28,570 nucleotides of DNA from Sulfurovum sp. UBA7648 (GTDB taxonomy: Bacteria; Campylobacterota; Campylobacteria; Campylobacterales; Sulfurovaceae), in NCBI GenBank assembly GCA_002483605.1, contig DLIG01000021.1:39888-68457 (forward strand), in the 5' to 3' direction. Shown in pieces: positions 14,864-22,311 of this stretch; the first letter of the stretch is position 1, and each line of letters begins with the position of its first letter. Both the position numbers and the translations under genes were made by a program. The notes under the pieces are model-generated. The model did not search any database. It saw nothing but the letters and a program-made list of their open reading frames with translations, and was not told the DNA's origin.

Positions 14864-15984
14864 TGAAAAAGATTTCAATTTATCTAGAAAACGGGTTATT
14901 TTTTGAAGCCAAAAGCTTTGGAGCAGATGGTACGAGCGTAGGAGAGATCGTCTTTAATACCTCTATGACCGGGTATCAAGAGATCATTACAGATCCTAGC
15001 TATGCCGGACAATTCGTTACTTTTACAATGCCTGAGATCGGAAATGTAGGATGCAATGCACAAGATATGGAAAGTATCGGAGCGTTTTGTAAAGGCATAA
15101 TCGTTCGCAAATATCAAGCAAGACCGTCAAATTTTAGAAGCGAAGAGACGCTTGATTCGCTTTTAAAACGTTTTGGTGTTTTGGGGATATGTGATGTAGA
15201 TACGAGATATCTCACTAAACTTTTACGCACAGAAGGCGCTATGATGATGATAGCTTCTACGGAGGTTCATAATAAAGACGAGCTTGCAGCTATGCTAAAA
15301 AATTCTCCAAGAATAGAAGATGTAAATTATATAGAACAAGTCAGCACAAAAACTCCGTATATTCATCCTCATAGCAGATATGATATATCATCTTTTGATT
15401 ATGCTAAACCTAATACCAGCAAAAAGATCATAGCGCTTGATTTTGGGATCAAAAGAAATATTTTAAATGAACTTACAAATGCCGGCATGGAAGTTGAAGT
15501 TGTACCAAATGCTACTAGCGCACAAAGTATTATAGATAGATATAAAGCAAAAGAAATAGGCGGAGTGTTCTTGTCAAATGGCCCGGGGGATCCATTGATC
15601 CTGAAAGACGAACATGCAAAGATCAAAGATCTTTTAAGTGCAAAAGTACCGATGTTTGGTATTTGCTTAGGACATCAATTGCTTTCAATAGCACACGGCT
15701 ATGATACCTATAAACTTAAGTTTGGGCATCACGGAGGAAACCATCCGGTTCAAAACGTTGTTACGGGCGCTGTTGAAATAACGGCACAAAACCACAATTA
15801 TAATGTTCCTGATGAGATTGCCAGTATAGCGACTGTTACGCATACCAATCTATTTGATGATACGATCGAAGGGCTTAGATATAACGATTCTCCTGCAATT
15901 TCAGTGCAGCATCACCCTGAAGCGAGCCCGGGACCGCATGAGAGCAGTTTTATATTTGGCGAATTTTTTGATATGCTCGATTAG
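14863..15984 (+). CDS. carA: Carbamoyl phosphate synthetase small (glutaminase) subunit
   Basis: CarA hydrolyses glutamine and passes ammonia to CarB, which makes carbamoyl phosphate for pyrimidines and arginine. The 373 residues include the N-terminal CarA domain (GEIVFNTSMTGYQE, DPSYAGQ, CDVDTRYLT) and a C-terminal class I glutamine amidotransferase domain. Its triad is readable: nucleophile C268 in FGICLGHQ, and H351 and E353 in HHPEASPGP. LSNGPGDP before the nucleophile and FGHHGGNHPV after it are also intact. The start ATG overlaps the DUF507 stop by one base, which implies reinitiation or coupling. carB is not in the window. A 38-base gap leads to ddl. Confidence 0.97.
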   Translation: MKKISIYLENGLFFEAKSFGADGTSVGEIVFNTSMTGYQEIITDPSYAGQFVTFTMPEIGNVGCNAQDMESIGAFCKGIIVRKYQARPSNFRSEETLDSLLKRFGVLGICDVDTRYLTKLLRTEGAMMMIASTEVHNKDELAAMLKNSPRIEDVNYIEQVSTKTPYIHPHSRYDISSFDYAKPNTSKKIIALDFGIKRNILNELTNAGMEVEVVPNATSAQSIIDRYKAKEIGGVFLSNGPGDPLILKDEHAKIKDLLSAKVPMFGICLGHQLLSIAHGYDTYKLKFGHHGGNHPVQNVVTGAVEITAQNHNYNVPDEIASIATVTHTNLFDDTIEGLRYNDSPAISVQHHPEASPGPHESSFIFGEFFDMLD

Positions 15985-16022
15985 GGTTTGATTTTTGTAA
16001 TTGTAAGAGGGGGGTAGTATTT

Positions 16023-17063
16023 ATGAGTATAGCAATTTTATTTGGCGGGTCTAGCTTCGAGCATGAGATCAGTATAGTTAGTGCAATTACTATGCAAAAA
16101 GTATTTAAGAGCACAACACTTGTTAATATTTTTGTGAGCAGCGATAGGGAATTTTTTCTAATTGAAGCCAAAGATATGAAATCAACCACATTTAGTTCGG
16201 GAAATTACAAAAAAAGTAAAAAACTACAGCTTCAAAAAGGCGGATTTGTAATTGGCGGAATGTTTGGAGATAAAAAAGTAGATGTCGATGCTGTATTAAA
16301 CCTTGTGCACGGAAGAGATGGGGAAGACGGCAAGATAGCTGCACTTATGGAATTTTACGGTGTGCCATATATCTCTCCAAGACTTGAAGCATGTGCAATG
16401 AGCTACAATAAGCTGTACACTAAGTTTTTTGCCGCCAGCGTAGGAGTCAAAACGCTTCCGTATGAGCTTTTGAGCAAAACATCAGAGAGAAAGATCACTA
16501 CTCCGCTGCCTATTATAGTCAAACCAGCTAGACTTGGAAGCAGTATCGGAGTTAGTGTTGTAAAAGATATTTCAGAACTAGAGTATGCCCTTGATGTGGC
16601 ATTCGAATTTGATACGGATGTACTCATTGAGCCGTTTATGGATGGCATTAAAGAGTACAATCAAGCAGGATGCTTGACTGACAAATGGGAACTCTCCATT
16701 ATAGAGGAACCTCACAAAGTAGAATTTTTAGATTTTGAGAAAAAATATATGGATTTTTCAAGAGATGGCAAAGTATCCTCCGCTGAAGTATCTTCAAAGA
16801 TCGAAGCAGGTATTCAAGACAGCTTTAAAAAGATATACGACCCGCTTTTTAGAGGCAGTTTGATCAGATGCGATTTTTTTGTACATGATGGAGAGATCTA
16901 TCTTAATGAGATAAATCCGATTCCAGGATCTATGGCAAATTATCTTTTTGAAGACTTTGAAAATATGATAAGCCGATTGATCAAGACACTTCATACTGAG
17001 TCAAATATAAAAGTTGACTACCAATATATTCACTCCATACAAAGCGCCAAAGGCAAAGCATAA
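16023..17063 (+). CDS. ddl: D-alanine--D-alanine ligase
   Basis: Ddl makes the D-Ala-D-Ala dipeptide for peptidoglycan using ATP, in the cytoplasm. The 346 residues match the Campylobacterota form and resemble Helicobacter pylori Ddl as I remember it. Visible are GGSSFEHEIS (8-17) with E13, VHGRDGEDGK, the ATP-grasp segment PIIVKPARLGSSIGV, IKEYNQAG, the metal-binding region RCDFFVHDGEIYLNEINP and the final IPGSMANYLF loop that holds the second D-alanine. The central loop EEPHKVEFLDFEKKYMDFS is typical of the epsilon-type enzymes. The ribosome-binding site includes a run of six G (16009-16014). It is the last gene of the long operon, followed 10 bases later by a strong hairpin. Confidence 0.96.
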   Translation: MSIAILFGGSSFEHEISIVSAITMQKVFKSTTLVNIFVSSDREFFLIEAKDMKSTTFSSGNYKKSKKLQLQKGGFVIGGMFGDKKVDVDAVLNLVHGRDGEDGKIAALMEFYGVPYISPRLEACAMSYNKLYTKFFAASVGVKTLPYELLSKTSERKITTPLPIIVKPARLGSSIGVSVVKDISELEYALDVAFEFDTDVLIEPFMDGIKEYNQAGCLTDKWELSIIEEPHKVEFLDFEKKYMDFSRDGKVSSAEVSSKIEAGIQDSFKKIYDPLFRGSLIRCDFFVHDGEIYLNEINPIPGSMANYLFEDFENMISRLIKTLHTESNIKVDYQYIHSIQSAKGKA

Positions 17064-17072
17064 ATTCAACGA

Positions 17073-17101
17073 TTCTACGTCAAAAATATTTTGGCGTAGA
17101 A
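17073..17101 (+). terminator. Hairpin terminator after ddl
   Basis: TTCTACGTCAAAA (17073-17085) pairs with TTTTGGCGTAGAA (17089-17101) over 13 bp with one G-T wobble and a 3-base loop. It starts 10 bases after the ddl stop. No long U tract follows, though the 3' arm begins with four T and the downstream is A/T rich. It separates the biosynthetic operon from the cco operon. Confidence 0.65.
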
Positions 17102-17341
17102 AATACTTAATTAAATATTAAATATTTATACTATTTTTTTTTCTTTCATAATTTAATCATATAAATCAAAAACTTTCAGATACTTTTACTCTTATTCACT
17201 ATTTTTAATTTTAAATTACACTATTTTAAAGAATATTTCTATCTTGTAAATCTTTAAAAAGCCCCAGCAGAGCGCTATTTGTAGTATATATATCTATGTA
17301 GTGTTAAAAATATGTTAAAAAAATATTCTTTATATACTGTA
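17102..17341. other. AT-rich region upstream of the cco promoter
   Basis: No gene can be supported in these 240 bases. The stretch is very AT rich, with a run of nine T (17134-17142). CACTATTTT occurs twice in direct orientation (17197-17205 and 17219-17227), 22 bases apart or about two helical turns. A third looser copy (CTATTTTTT) starts at 17131. TTAAAAATAT-like repeats lie at about 17303-17327. These could be activator sites or simply low-complexity sequence. Confidence 0.4.
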
Positions 17342-17342
17342 T

Positions 17343-17375
17343 TTAAGTTTCGTTTTTAAATAAAAGTATTATAAT
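17343..17375 (+). promoter_or_regulatory. Promoter of the cco operon
   Basis: TTAAGT (17343-17348) followed by a T-rich tract and a perfect TATAAT (17370-17375) fits the Campylobacterota sigma-70 pattern. Predicted start is near 17382, giving a 5' leader of about 50 bases before ccoN. I did not find a TTGAT-N4-ATCAA Fnr-type site. Confidence 0.6.
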
Positions 17376-17385
17376 TCCTATTGAG

Positions 17386-17407
17386 TGCTATGACTTCGGT
17401 CTTAGCA
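17386..17407 (+). promoter_or_regulatory. ccoN: 5' stem-loop with UUCG tetraloop in the ccoN leader
   Basis: TGCTATGAC (17386-17394) and GTCTTAGCA (17399-17407) pair with a single T/T mismatch around a TTCG loop closed by C-G, the unusually stable cUUCGg tetraloop. It begins only about 4 bases after the predicted transcription start and ends 12 bases before the ribosome-binding site AAGGGGG, so it would form a protective cap on the mRNA without hiding the start. Confidence 0.55.
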
Positions 17408-17432
17408 TACATTTTTTACAAGGGGGTATTGC

Positions 17433-18902
17433 ATGCAATCAAACGCTGCATTAGAATATGACTATTCTGTAGCAAAATTGTTTACATTTACAACAATTTT
17501 GTTTGGAATCATTGGTATGCTTGTGGGTACGCTTATAGCTGCTCAGTTGGCATTTCCAGAGTTAAACTATCTGATAGGTGAATATGGTACTTTTTCAAGA
17601 CTTAGACCACTTCATACAGATGTTGTTATCTATGGATTTATGTTGAGTGGTATTTGGGCAACTTTTTATTATGTTGGACAAAGAGTATTGAAAGTATCTA
17701 TGGCCGAATCAAAATTTTTGATGTTCATGGGTAAATTTCACTTTTATCTTTATTTTGTTGGCGCACTTATAGCTGTTATTACACTTTTACTTGGTATTAC
17801 ACAATCAAAAGAGTATGCAGAGTTCGAATGGCCGATCGATATAGTTGTTGTACTTATTTGGGTATCATGGGGTATTTCTCTATTCGGTTTGATAGGAATA
17901 AGAAGAGAAAAATCTCTTTATATTTCTCTATGGTACTATATAGCAGCATTCTTGGGTGTCGCTATGCTTTACTTGTTCAACAATATGGCGGTTCCAACAT
18001 ATTTTGTTAGTGGTGGAATTGGTAGTGTTTTACACTCTGTTTCTATGTATTCAGGTACAAATGATGCTTTAGTACAATGGTGGTTTGGACACAATGCTGT
18101 TGGATTTGTTTTCACAGTTGCTATCATTGCACAAATATATTACTTTTTGCCAAAAGAGTCTGGCCAAGCTGTCTATTCATATAAACTTTCACTTCTTTCT
18201 TTCTGGGGATTGATGTTTGTATATCTTTGGGCAGGTTCTCACCATCTTATTTGGTCAACAGTTCCGGATTGGATGCAAACTATGGGTTCAATATTCTCAG
18301 TAGTTCTTATCTTGCCTTCATGGGGATCAGCTATTAATATGCTTCTTACAATGAAAGGTGAGTGGAACCAACTTACTGAAAACCCACTTATCAAATTGAT
18401 GGTACTTGCTTCAACATTCTATATGCTTTCAACTATTGAAGGTCCGATTCAGTCAATCAAATCAGTAAATGCGATTGCACACTTTACAGATTGGATTCCT
18501 GGACACGTTCATGATGGCGTACTTGGTTGGGTTGGATTTATGACAATGGCAGCTCTATATCATATGGCTCCTAGAATATTCAAAAGAGAGATTTATTCTA
18601 AAAAACTTATTGATGTACAATTCTGGATTCAAACTACGGGTATCGTACTTTATTTCACATCTATGTGGATCGCAGGTATTACTCAAGGTATGATGTGGAG
18701 AGCAGTTGATGAATATGGTAATTTGATGTATAGCTTTATTGACACCGTAGCAATATTGCATCCTTACTATACAATTAGAACAGTTTCTGCTGTCTTGTAT
18801 TTCACTGGATTCTTGATTTTCGCATACAACATGGTTAAAACTATGACTGTATCTAAAGAGATTTCGCAAGAACCAACAAATAGAACGCCTATGGCAGCGT
18901 AA
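17433..18902 (+). CDS. ccoN: cbb3-type cytochrome c oxidase catalytic subunit I
   Basis: CcoN is the heme b/b3-CuB subunit of the cbb3 oxidase, a proton-pumping, high-oxygen-affinity terminal oxidase in the inner membrane. The 489 residues contain about 12 hydrophobic helices. The metal sites can be placed by pattern and spacing: low-spin heme b ligands H61 (RPLHTD) and H360, heme b3 ligand H358 (both in PGHVHDG), CuB ligands H220 (WWFGHN), H270 and H271 (AGSHHLIW), and the probable cross-linked tyrosine Y264. The spacing H220-Y264-H270 equals that of Pseudomonas stutzeri H207-Y251-H257. All are intact. AAGGGGG precedes the ATG. It is the first gene of the operon, with ccoO 14 bases downstream. 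Confidence 0.98.
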   Translation: MQSNAALEYDYSVAKLFTFTTILFGIIGMLVGTLIAAQLAFPELNYLIGEYGTFSRLRPLHTDVVIYGFMLSGIWATFYYVGQRVLKVSMAESKFLMFMGKFHFYLYFVGALIAVITLLLGITQSKEYAEFEWPIDIVVVLIWVSWGISLFGLIGIRREKSLYISLWYYIAAFLGVAMLYLFNNMAVPTYFVSGGIGSVLHSVSMYSGTNDALVQWWFGHNAVGFVFTVAIIAQIYYFLPKESGQAVYSYKLSLLSFWGLMFVYLWAGSHHLIWSTVPDWMQTMGSIFSVVLILPSWGSAINMLLTMKGEWNQLTENPLIKLMVLASTFYMLSTIEGPIQSIKSVNAIAHFTDWIPGHVHDGVLGWVGFMTMAALYHMAPRIFKREIYSKKLIDVQFWIQTTGIVLYFTSMWIAGITQGMMWRAVDEYGNLMYSFIDTVAILHPYYTIRTVSAVLYFTGFLIFAYNMVKTMTVSKEISQEPTNRTPMAA

Positions 18903-18916
18903 GGGGGAGGTATAAA

Positions 18917-19582
18917 ATGTTTCATTGGTTAGAAAAAAATCCATTCTTCTTTGCGGTAGGAGTGTTTGTAGTTATCGCATTTGCAGGTCTTATAGAGATT
19001 TTGCCAAACTTTGCAGAGGCTTCTAGACCGGTTGCCGGCCTTAAACCATATACAGTGCTTGAACTTGCAGGTAAAAATGTTTACAAAAAAGACAACTGTA
19101 TCGCATGTCATTCACAATTGATCCGTCCGTTTAAATCAGAAACAGACAGATATGGCCAATATTCACTTTCAGGTGAGTATGCATATGATAGACCATTCTT
19201 GTGGGGTTCAAAAAGAACCGGGCCTGATTTGCACCGTGTTGGTAACTATCGTACAACTGACTGGCACGAAAATCACATGATGGATCCAAAATCCGTTGTG
19301 CCACAATCTATTATGCCTGCATATAAACATATGTTTACAAACTTAGCTGATATTGATACGGCTTATGCTGAAGCATTGACAGTTAAAAAATTATTTGCTA
19401 CACCTTATGATGCACCAAATGGTACACCGCTTGGCACACATGATGAAGCAAAAGCAGCAGCCCTTGAAGAGGCTAAAGCAATTGCAGCAGATATGAAAAA
19501 CCAAAGTGTTAAAGACGCAGTTGCCAATGGTCAAATCCCTGAGATTGTAGCAATTATTGCTTACATGAACAGATTGAAATAA
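18917..19582 (+). CDS. ccoO: cbb3-type oxidase monoheme cytochrome c subunit II
   Basis: CcoO carries electrons from the diheme subunit to CcoN. The 221-residue protein is anchored by one N-terminal helix (about residues 9-30) and otherwise faces the periplasm. The heme c site is CIACH (61-65) in the conserved NCIACHSQLIRPF context, and WGSKRTGPDLHRVGNYR plus DPKSVVPQSIMPAY (likely methionine axial ligand) are characteristic of CcoO. An alanine/glutamate/lysine-rich helix (about 170-205), followed by IVAIIAYMNRLK, closes the protein. A strong purine ribosome-binding site (GGGGGAGG) precedes its ATG, and ccoQ follows after 12 bases. Confidence 0.97.
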   Translation: MFHWLEKNPFFFAVGVFVVIAFAGLIEILPNFAEASRPVAGLKPYTVLELAGKNVYKKDNCIACHSQLIRPFKSETDRYGQYSLSGEYAYDRPFLWGSKRTGPDLHRVGNYRTTDWHENHMMDPKSVVPQSIMPAYKHMFTNLADIDTAYAEALTVKKLFATPYDAPNGTPLGTHDEAKAAALEEAKAIAADMKNQSVKDAVANGQIPEIVAIIAYMNRLK

Positions 19583-19594
19583 GGGGTCAAAAAG

Positions 19595-19813
19595 ATGGAG
19601 CTTAGAGAATTACAGGGCTATGCTACTTTCTTTATGACCATCTTTTTAGTAGTGATGATGTATGGATATATCATACATCTTTACAGAAGTGAAAAAAAAG
19701 GTGAGAGGGATTATGAAAAATATGGGAAAATTGCGCTAGATGATGAAATAGATAGCAAACCTATAGAAAAAAATCCTAAAATCTCTGAAGAAAAGAAAGG
19801 AGCAAATAAATGA
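19595..19813 (+). CDS. ccoQ: cbb3-type oxidase small subunit CcoQ
   Basis: CcoQ is a small single-helix protein that stabilises the assembled cbb3 oxidase. The 72 residues contain one membrane helix (about 10-28, ending MYGYIIHLYRSEKKG) and a charged cytoplasmic tail of about 40 residues. The helix-then-YRSEKKGERDYEKYG pattern is typical of the family. Its stop overlaps the ccoP start as ATGA. Position between ccoO and ccoP confirms the assignment. Confidence 0.92.
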   Translation: MELRELQGYATFFMTIFLVVMMYGYIIHLYRSEKKGERDYEKYGKIALDDEIDSKPIEKNPKISEEKKGANK

Positions 19814-20691
19814 ATAGTTTAATGATCAAGGCATTAGCTTTCGCAGTAGTACTTATACTTGCTACCGTTGTTGTAGTAAAAGGTATGAATATCGACCTTA
19901 GTGATCCTGTTAATATGGTTACTATACTCGGTGCTATTGCTATTGCTATTATTAGTGCTGGAGTAGTTACAAAATATATCGGTCAAATGAAAACCGATAA
20001 GTCTACCGGTGAACTTGCAGATGAAAAATGGGATGGTATCGGTGAGTATAAAAATGAATTGCCATCAGGTTGGGCATTCTCATTTTTGGGTACAATAATT
20101 TGGGCACTATGGTATTGGCTTGCAGGGTATCCTCTTAATGCATATAGCCAAATCGGTGAATACAATGAAGAGACAAAAGCATATAATGCTAAATTTGAAG
20201 CAACATTTGCCAATCCGGATCAAGCCACGCTTACAGCTATGGGTGAGTCTGTATTCTTGGTACAATGTGCTCCATGTCACGGTGAGACAGCCGACGGATT
20301 GTCAGGCAAAGCTCAAGATTTGACTAACCGCATGAGCAAAGAACAAGTTCTTGATGTTATTGCTAAAGGTTCAAATCAACTTGGTTACCCAATGGGTGCA
20401 ATGCCTCCAATGTTGGCTACTGGCGCAGATGCTGAAGCTATCGCAACTTATGTGGCAGGCGGAATGCAAGGTACAGCTCCAGCGGCATTTGCTACTTGTG
20501 TTGCATGTCACGGCGCTGATGGAAAAGGTAACAATGGTGCTGCACCAAATATTGCTGAGTATGATGATGCTGTTGTATCTCACGTTCTTCAAAATGGTAA
20601 AAAAGGTGCTATTGGTGCCATGCCTTCGTTTAAAACTAGATTGACCCCGGTGCAAGAAAAAGCATTGTCAACCTATCTTCAAACACTATAA
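19810..20691 (+). CDS. ccoP: cbb3-type oxidase diheme cytochrome c subunit III
   Basis: CcoP accepts electrons from the bc1 complex or soluble cytochromes and hands them to CcoO. The 293 residues include two or more N-terminal membrane helices (about 5-24 and 36-56, plus a hydrophobic stretch 91-108 in WAFSFLGTIIWALWYW). The periplasmic part has two cytochrome c domains with heme sites CAPCH (153-157) and CVACH (230-234). Methionines in GAMPPM and GAMPSF are the probable axial ligands. AAAGGAG precedes the ATG, which overlaps the ccoQ stop. The DUF4006 gene follows 10 bases after the stop. Confidence 0.97.
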   Translation: MNSLMIKALAFAVVLILATVVVVKGMNIDLSDPVNMVTILGAIAIAIISAGVVTKYIGQMKTDKSTGELADEKWDGIGEYKNELPSGWAFSFLGTIIWALWYWLAGYPLNAYSQIGEYNEETKAYNAKFEATFANPDQATLTAMGESVFLVQCAPCHGETADGLSGKAQDLTNRMSKEQVLDVIAKGSNQLGYPMGAMPPMLATGADAEAIATYVAGGMQGTAPAAFATCVACHGADGKGNNGAAPNIAEYDDAVVSHVLQNGKKGAIGAMPSFKTRLTPVQEKALSTYLQTL

Positions 20692-20701
20692 GGAGTAAAT
20701 A

Positions 20702-20932
20702 ATGGCAGAAAATACAAAAAGAGGCGTTTTTAGCCTCCATGGTGTAACTGGTATGTTGATTGCTACAGTATTGTTGCTTACAATTTTGGGAGTATTAACA
20801 GTGTGGGGATTGATGGTTCAACAAGCAAGTGCTACGAACTATTATGATCCGGCTCCAATTGTTGGTAACTTGGATAATGTAAAAATGAATAGCAAAGCAA
20901 ATGCAGACCATGCATTTCAAGATGCTAAGTAA
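20702..20932 (+). CDS. DUF4006 family small membrane protein
   Basis: A 76-residue protein with a short hydrophilic start (KRGVFSLHGVTG), one strong membrane helix (about 16-38) and a roughly 35-residue polar tail, probably periplasmic, containing YYDPAPIVGN. I recognise it as the DUF4006 family, which is found next to ccoP in Campylobacterota (I recall an equivalent at the same place in C. jejuni). No cysteine, heme motif or catalytic residue is seen. Location and size suggest an accessory or assembly factor of the oxidase, which is inference. AAGGAG precedes the ATG. The next small gene starts 9 bases after its stop. Confidence 0.82.
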   Translation: MAENTKRGVFSLHGVTGMLIATVLLLTILGVLTVWGLMVQQASATNYYDPAPIVGNLDNVKMNSKANADHAFQDAK

Positions 20933-20941
20933 GGAGACACA

Positions 20942-21043
20942 ATGATAAAAATTATGGATAAAGTTATCACTGTTATGTTAGCGGTTTCTGCTCTTGTAAC
21001 ACTTTGGGCCGTTGTAACTCCAAATCACTTATACATAGGATAA
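20942..21043 (+). CDS. 33-residue single-helix membrane protein in the cco operon
   Basis: An ATG with a strong ribosome-binding site (AAGGAGA, ending 5 bases before it) opens a 34-codon frame with stop TAA at 21041-21043. The peptide has a charged start (MIKIMDKVI), one hydrophobic helix (about 8-26, VITVMLAVSALVTLWAVV) and a short tail TPNHLYIG. The frame fills the gap between the DUF4006 gene and the next gene, and the ribosome-binding site of the next gene (AGGA) lies in its last codons. That spacing and signal make a real gene likely. I do not recognise a named family. By size and context it resembles small oxidase subunits such as CcoM (P. stutzeri cbb3) or CydX, an analogy only. Confidence 0.72.
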   Translation: MIKIMDKVITVMLAVSALVTLWAVVTPNHLYIG

Positions 21044-21047
21044 AACT

Positions 21048-21650
21048 ATGATCAAAACATATGCAAGGCTTGCCTTGCTTGTTTTGGTTTTCTCTTCTTC
21101 CCTCTTTGCATCACCAATTATCAAAGATGAATTGTTAAAACCAAAAGCCAAAGAAAAAATTATAGTTATGGCAAATGAGCTAAAACAAAAGACAGGCATC
21201 AATGAATATTTGATTGCTACAAATGATGCTCTTCCTAGAGGAACAAGCATGGTTGACTATGCAAAGAAGTTTGAAGTAAACTTAAACAAGCCATATATAA
21301 TATTTATTTTTGCTCCACATAATCAAAGAATCGGTATCATACCATCGTCCCCTGAATTAAGCAATTTATATAACGAAGCAGATGTCAAAGATGCTGCAAT
21401 TGATGTGGTCAGGGACGAATATGATGGTAATTCCATAGAAGACAAATATAATGTAGCGGTTGTTCAAGCATTTTCAGAGTTGGCTGATCAGGTAGCCAAG
21501 TCCAAGGGTGTAGAATTGACAACAACGATACCTAATGAGACACAATGGATTGTTAATTTTATAAGAGTGTTTATCTATGTGGGCGCTATTGCAGTATTTT
21601 GGATTTTTATCGGACGACCAATTTTGCGAAGGATGAAGAGTGAACAATAA
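21048..21650 (+). CDS. TPM-domain-like protein, exported and membrane-anchored
   Basis: The 200-residue protein has a signal sequence (1-21, ending LFA before SPIIKDE), a periplasmic domain (about 22-160) and one C-terminal helix (about 168-190) followed by a basic tail (RRMKSEQ). The periplasmic part follows the TPM pattern (TLP18.3/Psb32/MOLO-1, PF04536): a helix with KQKTGINEYLIATNDALPRG, then DYAKKFEVNLNKPYIIFIFAPHNQRIGIIPSS, then helices with DVVRDEY and KYNVAVVQAFSELADQVA. The fit is by eye and residues are diverged. TPM proteins include phosphatase-like and membrane-complex maintenance factors. Here it lies inside the cco operon, between the 33-codon gene and a FixH-like gene whose GTG start overlaps its end by 11 bases, so a role in oxidase assembly or repair is plausible but unproven. 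Confidence 0.6.
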   Translation: MIKTYARLALLVLVFSSSLFASPIIKDELLKPKAKEKIIVMANELKQKTGINEYLIATNDALPRGTSMVDYAKKFEVNLNKPYIIFIFAPHNQRIGIIPSSPELSNLYNEADVKDAAIDVVRDEYDGNSIEDKYNVAVVQAFSELADQVAKSKGVELTTTIPNETQWIVNFIRVFIYVGAIAVFWIFIGRPILRRMKSEQ

Positions 21651-22179
21651 AACTTATTGGCCTCATATGATAATAGGTTTTCTTTTTTTAGGATTAGGGC
21701 TTGGATATTGGACAATCAAGTCTGCTTCTGCAATGCCGGTTGAAAAAGAGAATACTTATATGATGTCATATCAAAATGCTGATATGAACATAAATGAGAT
21801 TATGGCATTACAAGAAGCGTTTAATGCTAAGTATACAATTGAACTCATAGGTGCGAAAACTATCAAAGTAGATGAAAACAAGCATAGTCATCGCAAACAC
21901 GTTGACCCTGTTGGACTAAATAAGGGTGCAAATCAATTTTTTTATCATATAATTGATAAAAATGGAACAGAAATTAAAGATGCAAAGATATCTTTTATGC
22001 TTACAAGACCACATACTGATCTTGACGACAAAACAATAGAAAATATTGCTTTTAACGGCAAATCCTTTGAGACACCAAAATTTGATATTGTAAAAGCTGG
22101 AAGATATACTTTAGTATTAAAAGCCAAAATCGGGGATGTTGTAGGTTATCTTGAAACACCCGCATATTTAGTTAAATAA
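21640..22179 (+). CDS. FixH/CcoH-like cbb3 oxidase accessory protein
   Basis: A 179-residue membrane-anchored protein starting from GTG inside the previous gene, with AAGGATG about 5 bases upstream. NNKTYWPHMIIGFLFLGLGL opens a single helix (about 6-27), the FixH/CcoH start pattern, followed by a periplasmic domain of about 150 residues. It contains MMSYQNADMNINEIMALQEAF, as in FixH-family proteins of this phylum, and later beta-rich segments (ISFMLTRPHTD, GRYTLVLKAKIGDVVGYLE). CcoH interacts with CcoN early in assembly of the cbb3 complex. A histidine-rich patch (HSHRKHVD) near residue 88-95 might bind copper, which is speculation. It is the last gene of the operon, followed by a hairpin. 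Confidence 0.72.
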   Translation: MNNKTYWPHMIIGFLFLGLGLGYWTIKSASAMPVEKENTYMMSYQNADMNINEIMALQEAFNAKYTIELIGAKTIKVDENKHSHRKHVDPVGLNKGANQFFYHIIDKNGTEIKDAKISFMLTRPHTDLDDKTIENIAFNGKSFETPKFDIVKAGRYTLVLKAKIGDVVGYLETPAYLVK

Positions 22180-22206
22180 TTATAGGGTATTTTTTATCTG
22201 CTGCAG

Positions 22207-22228
22207 AGGCAAGCTTGCTTGCTTGCCT
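22207..22228 (+). terminator. Hairpin after the cco operon
   Basis: AGGCAAGC (22207-22214) pairs perfectly with GCTTGCCT (22221-22228) around TTGCTT, beginning 27 bases after the stop of the FixH-like gene. The following TACAATTTAT is only weakly U-rich. It separates cco from the addB promoter. Confidence 0.6.
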
Positions 22229-22311
22229 TACAATTTATAATCTCAAAAACGAACCTTGCCAAACTCTCCTTTTTCAATATTAATTTTAAAATCAATCCGT
22301 AACTCCTAATA

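Noticed and set aside
16009..16014. Run of six G before ddl, considered as a phase-variable tract
   Set aside because: Phase-variable tracts in this phylum are usually eight or more; here it is simply the ribosome-binding site and a change in length would not shift a reading frame.
17102..17341. Hidden gene or RNA gene before the cco operon
   Set aside because: Stop codons interrupt all frames, composition is low-complexity AT and no tRNA-like or strongly structured element is visible.
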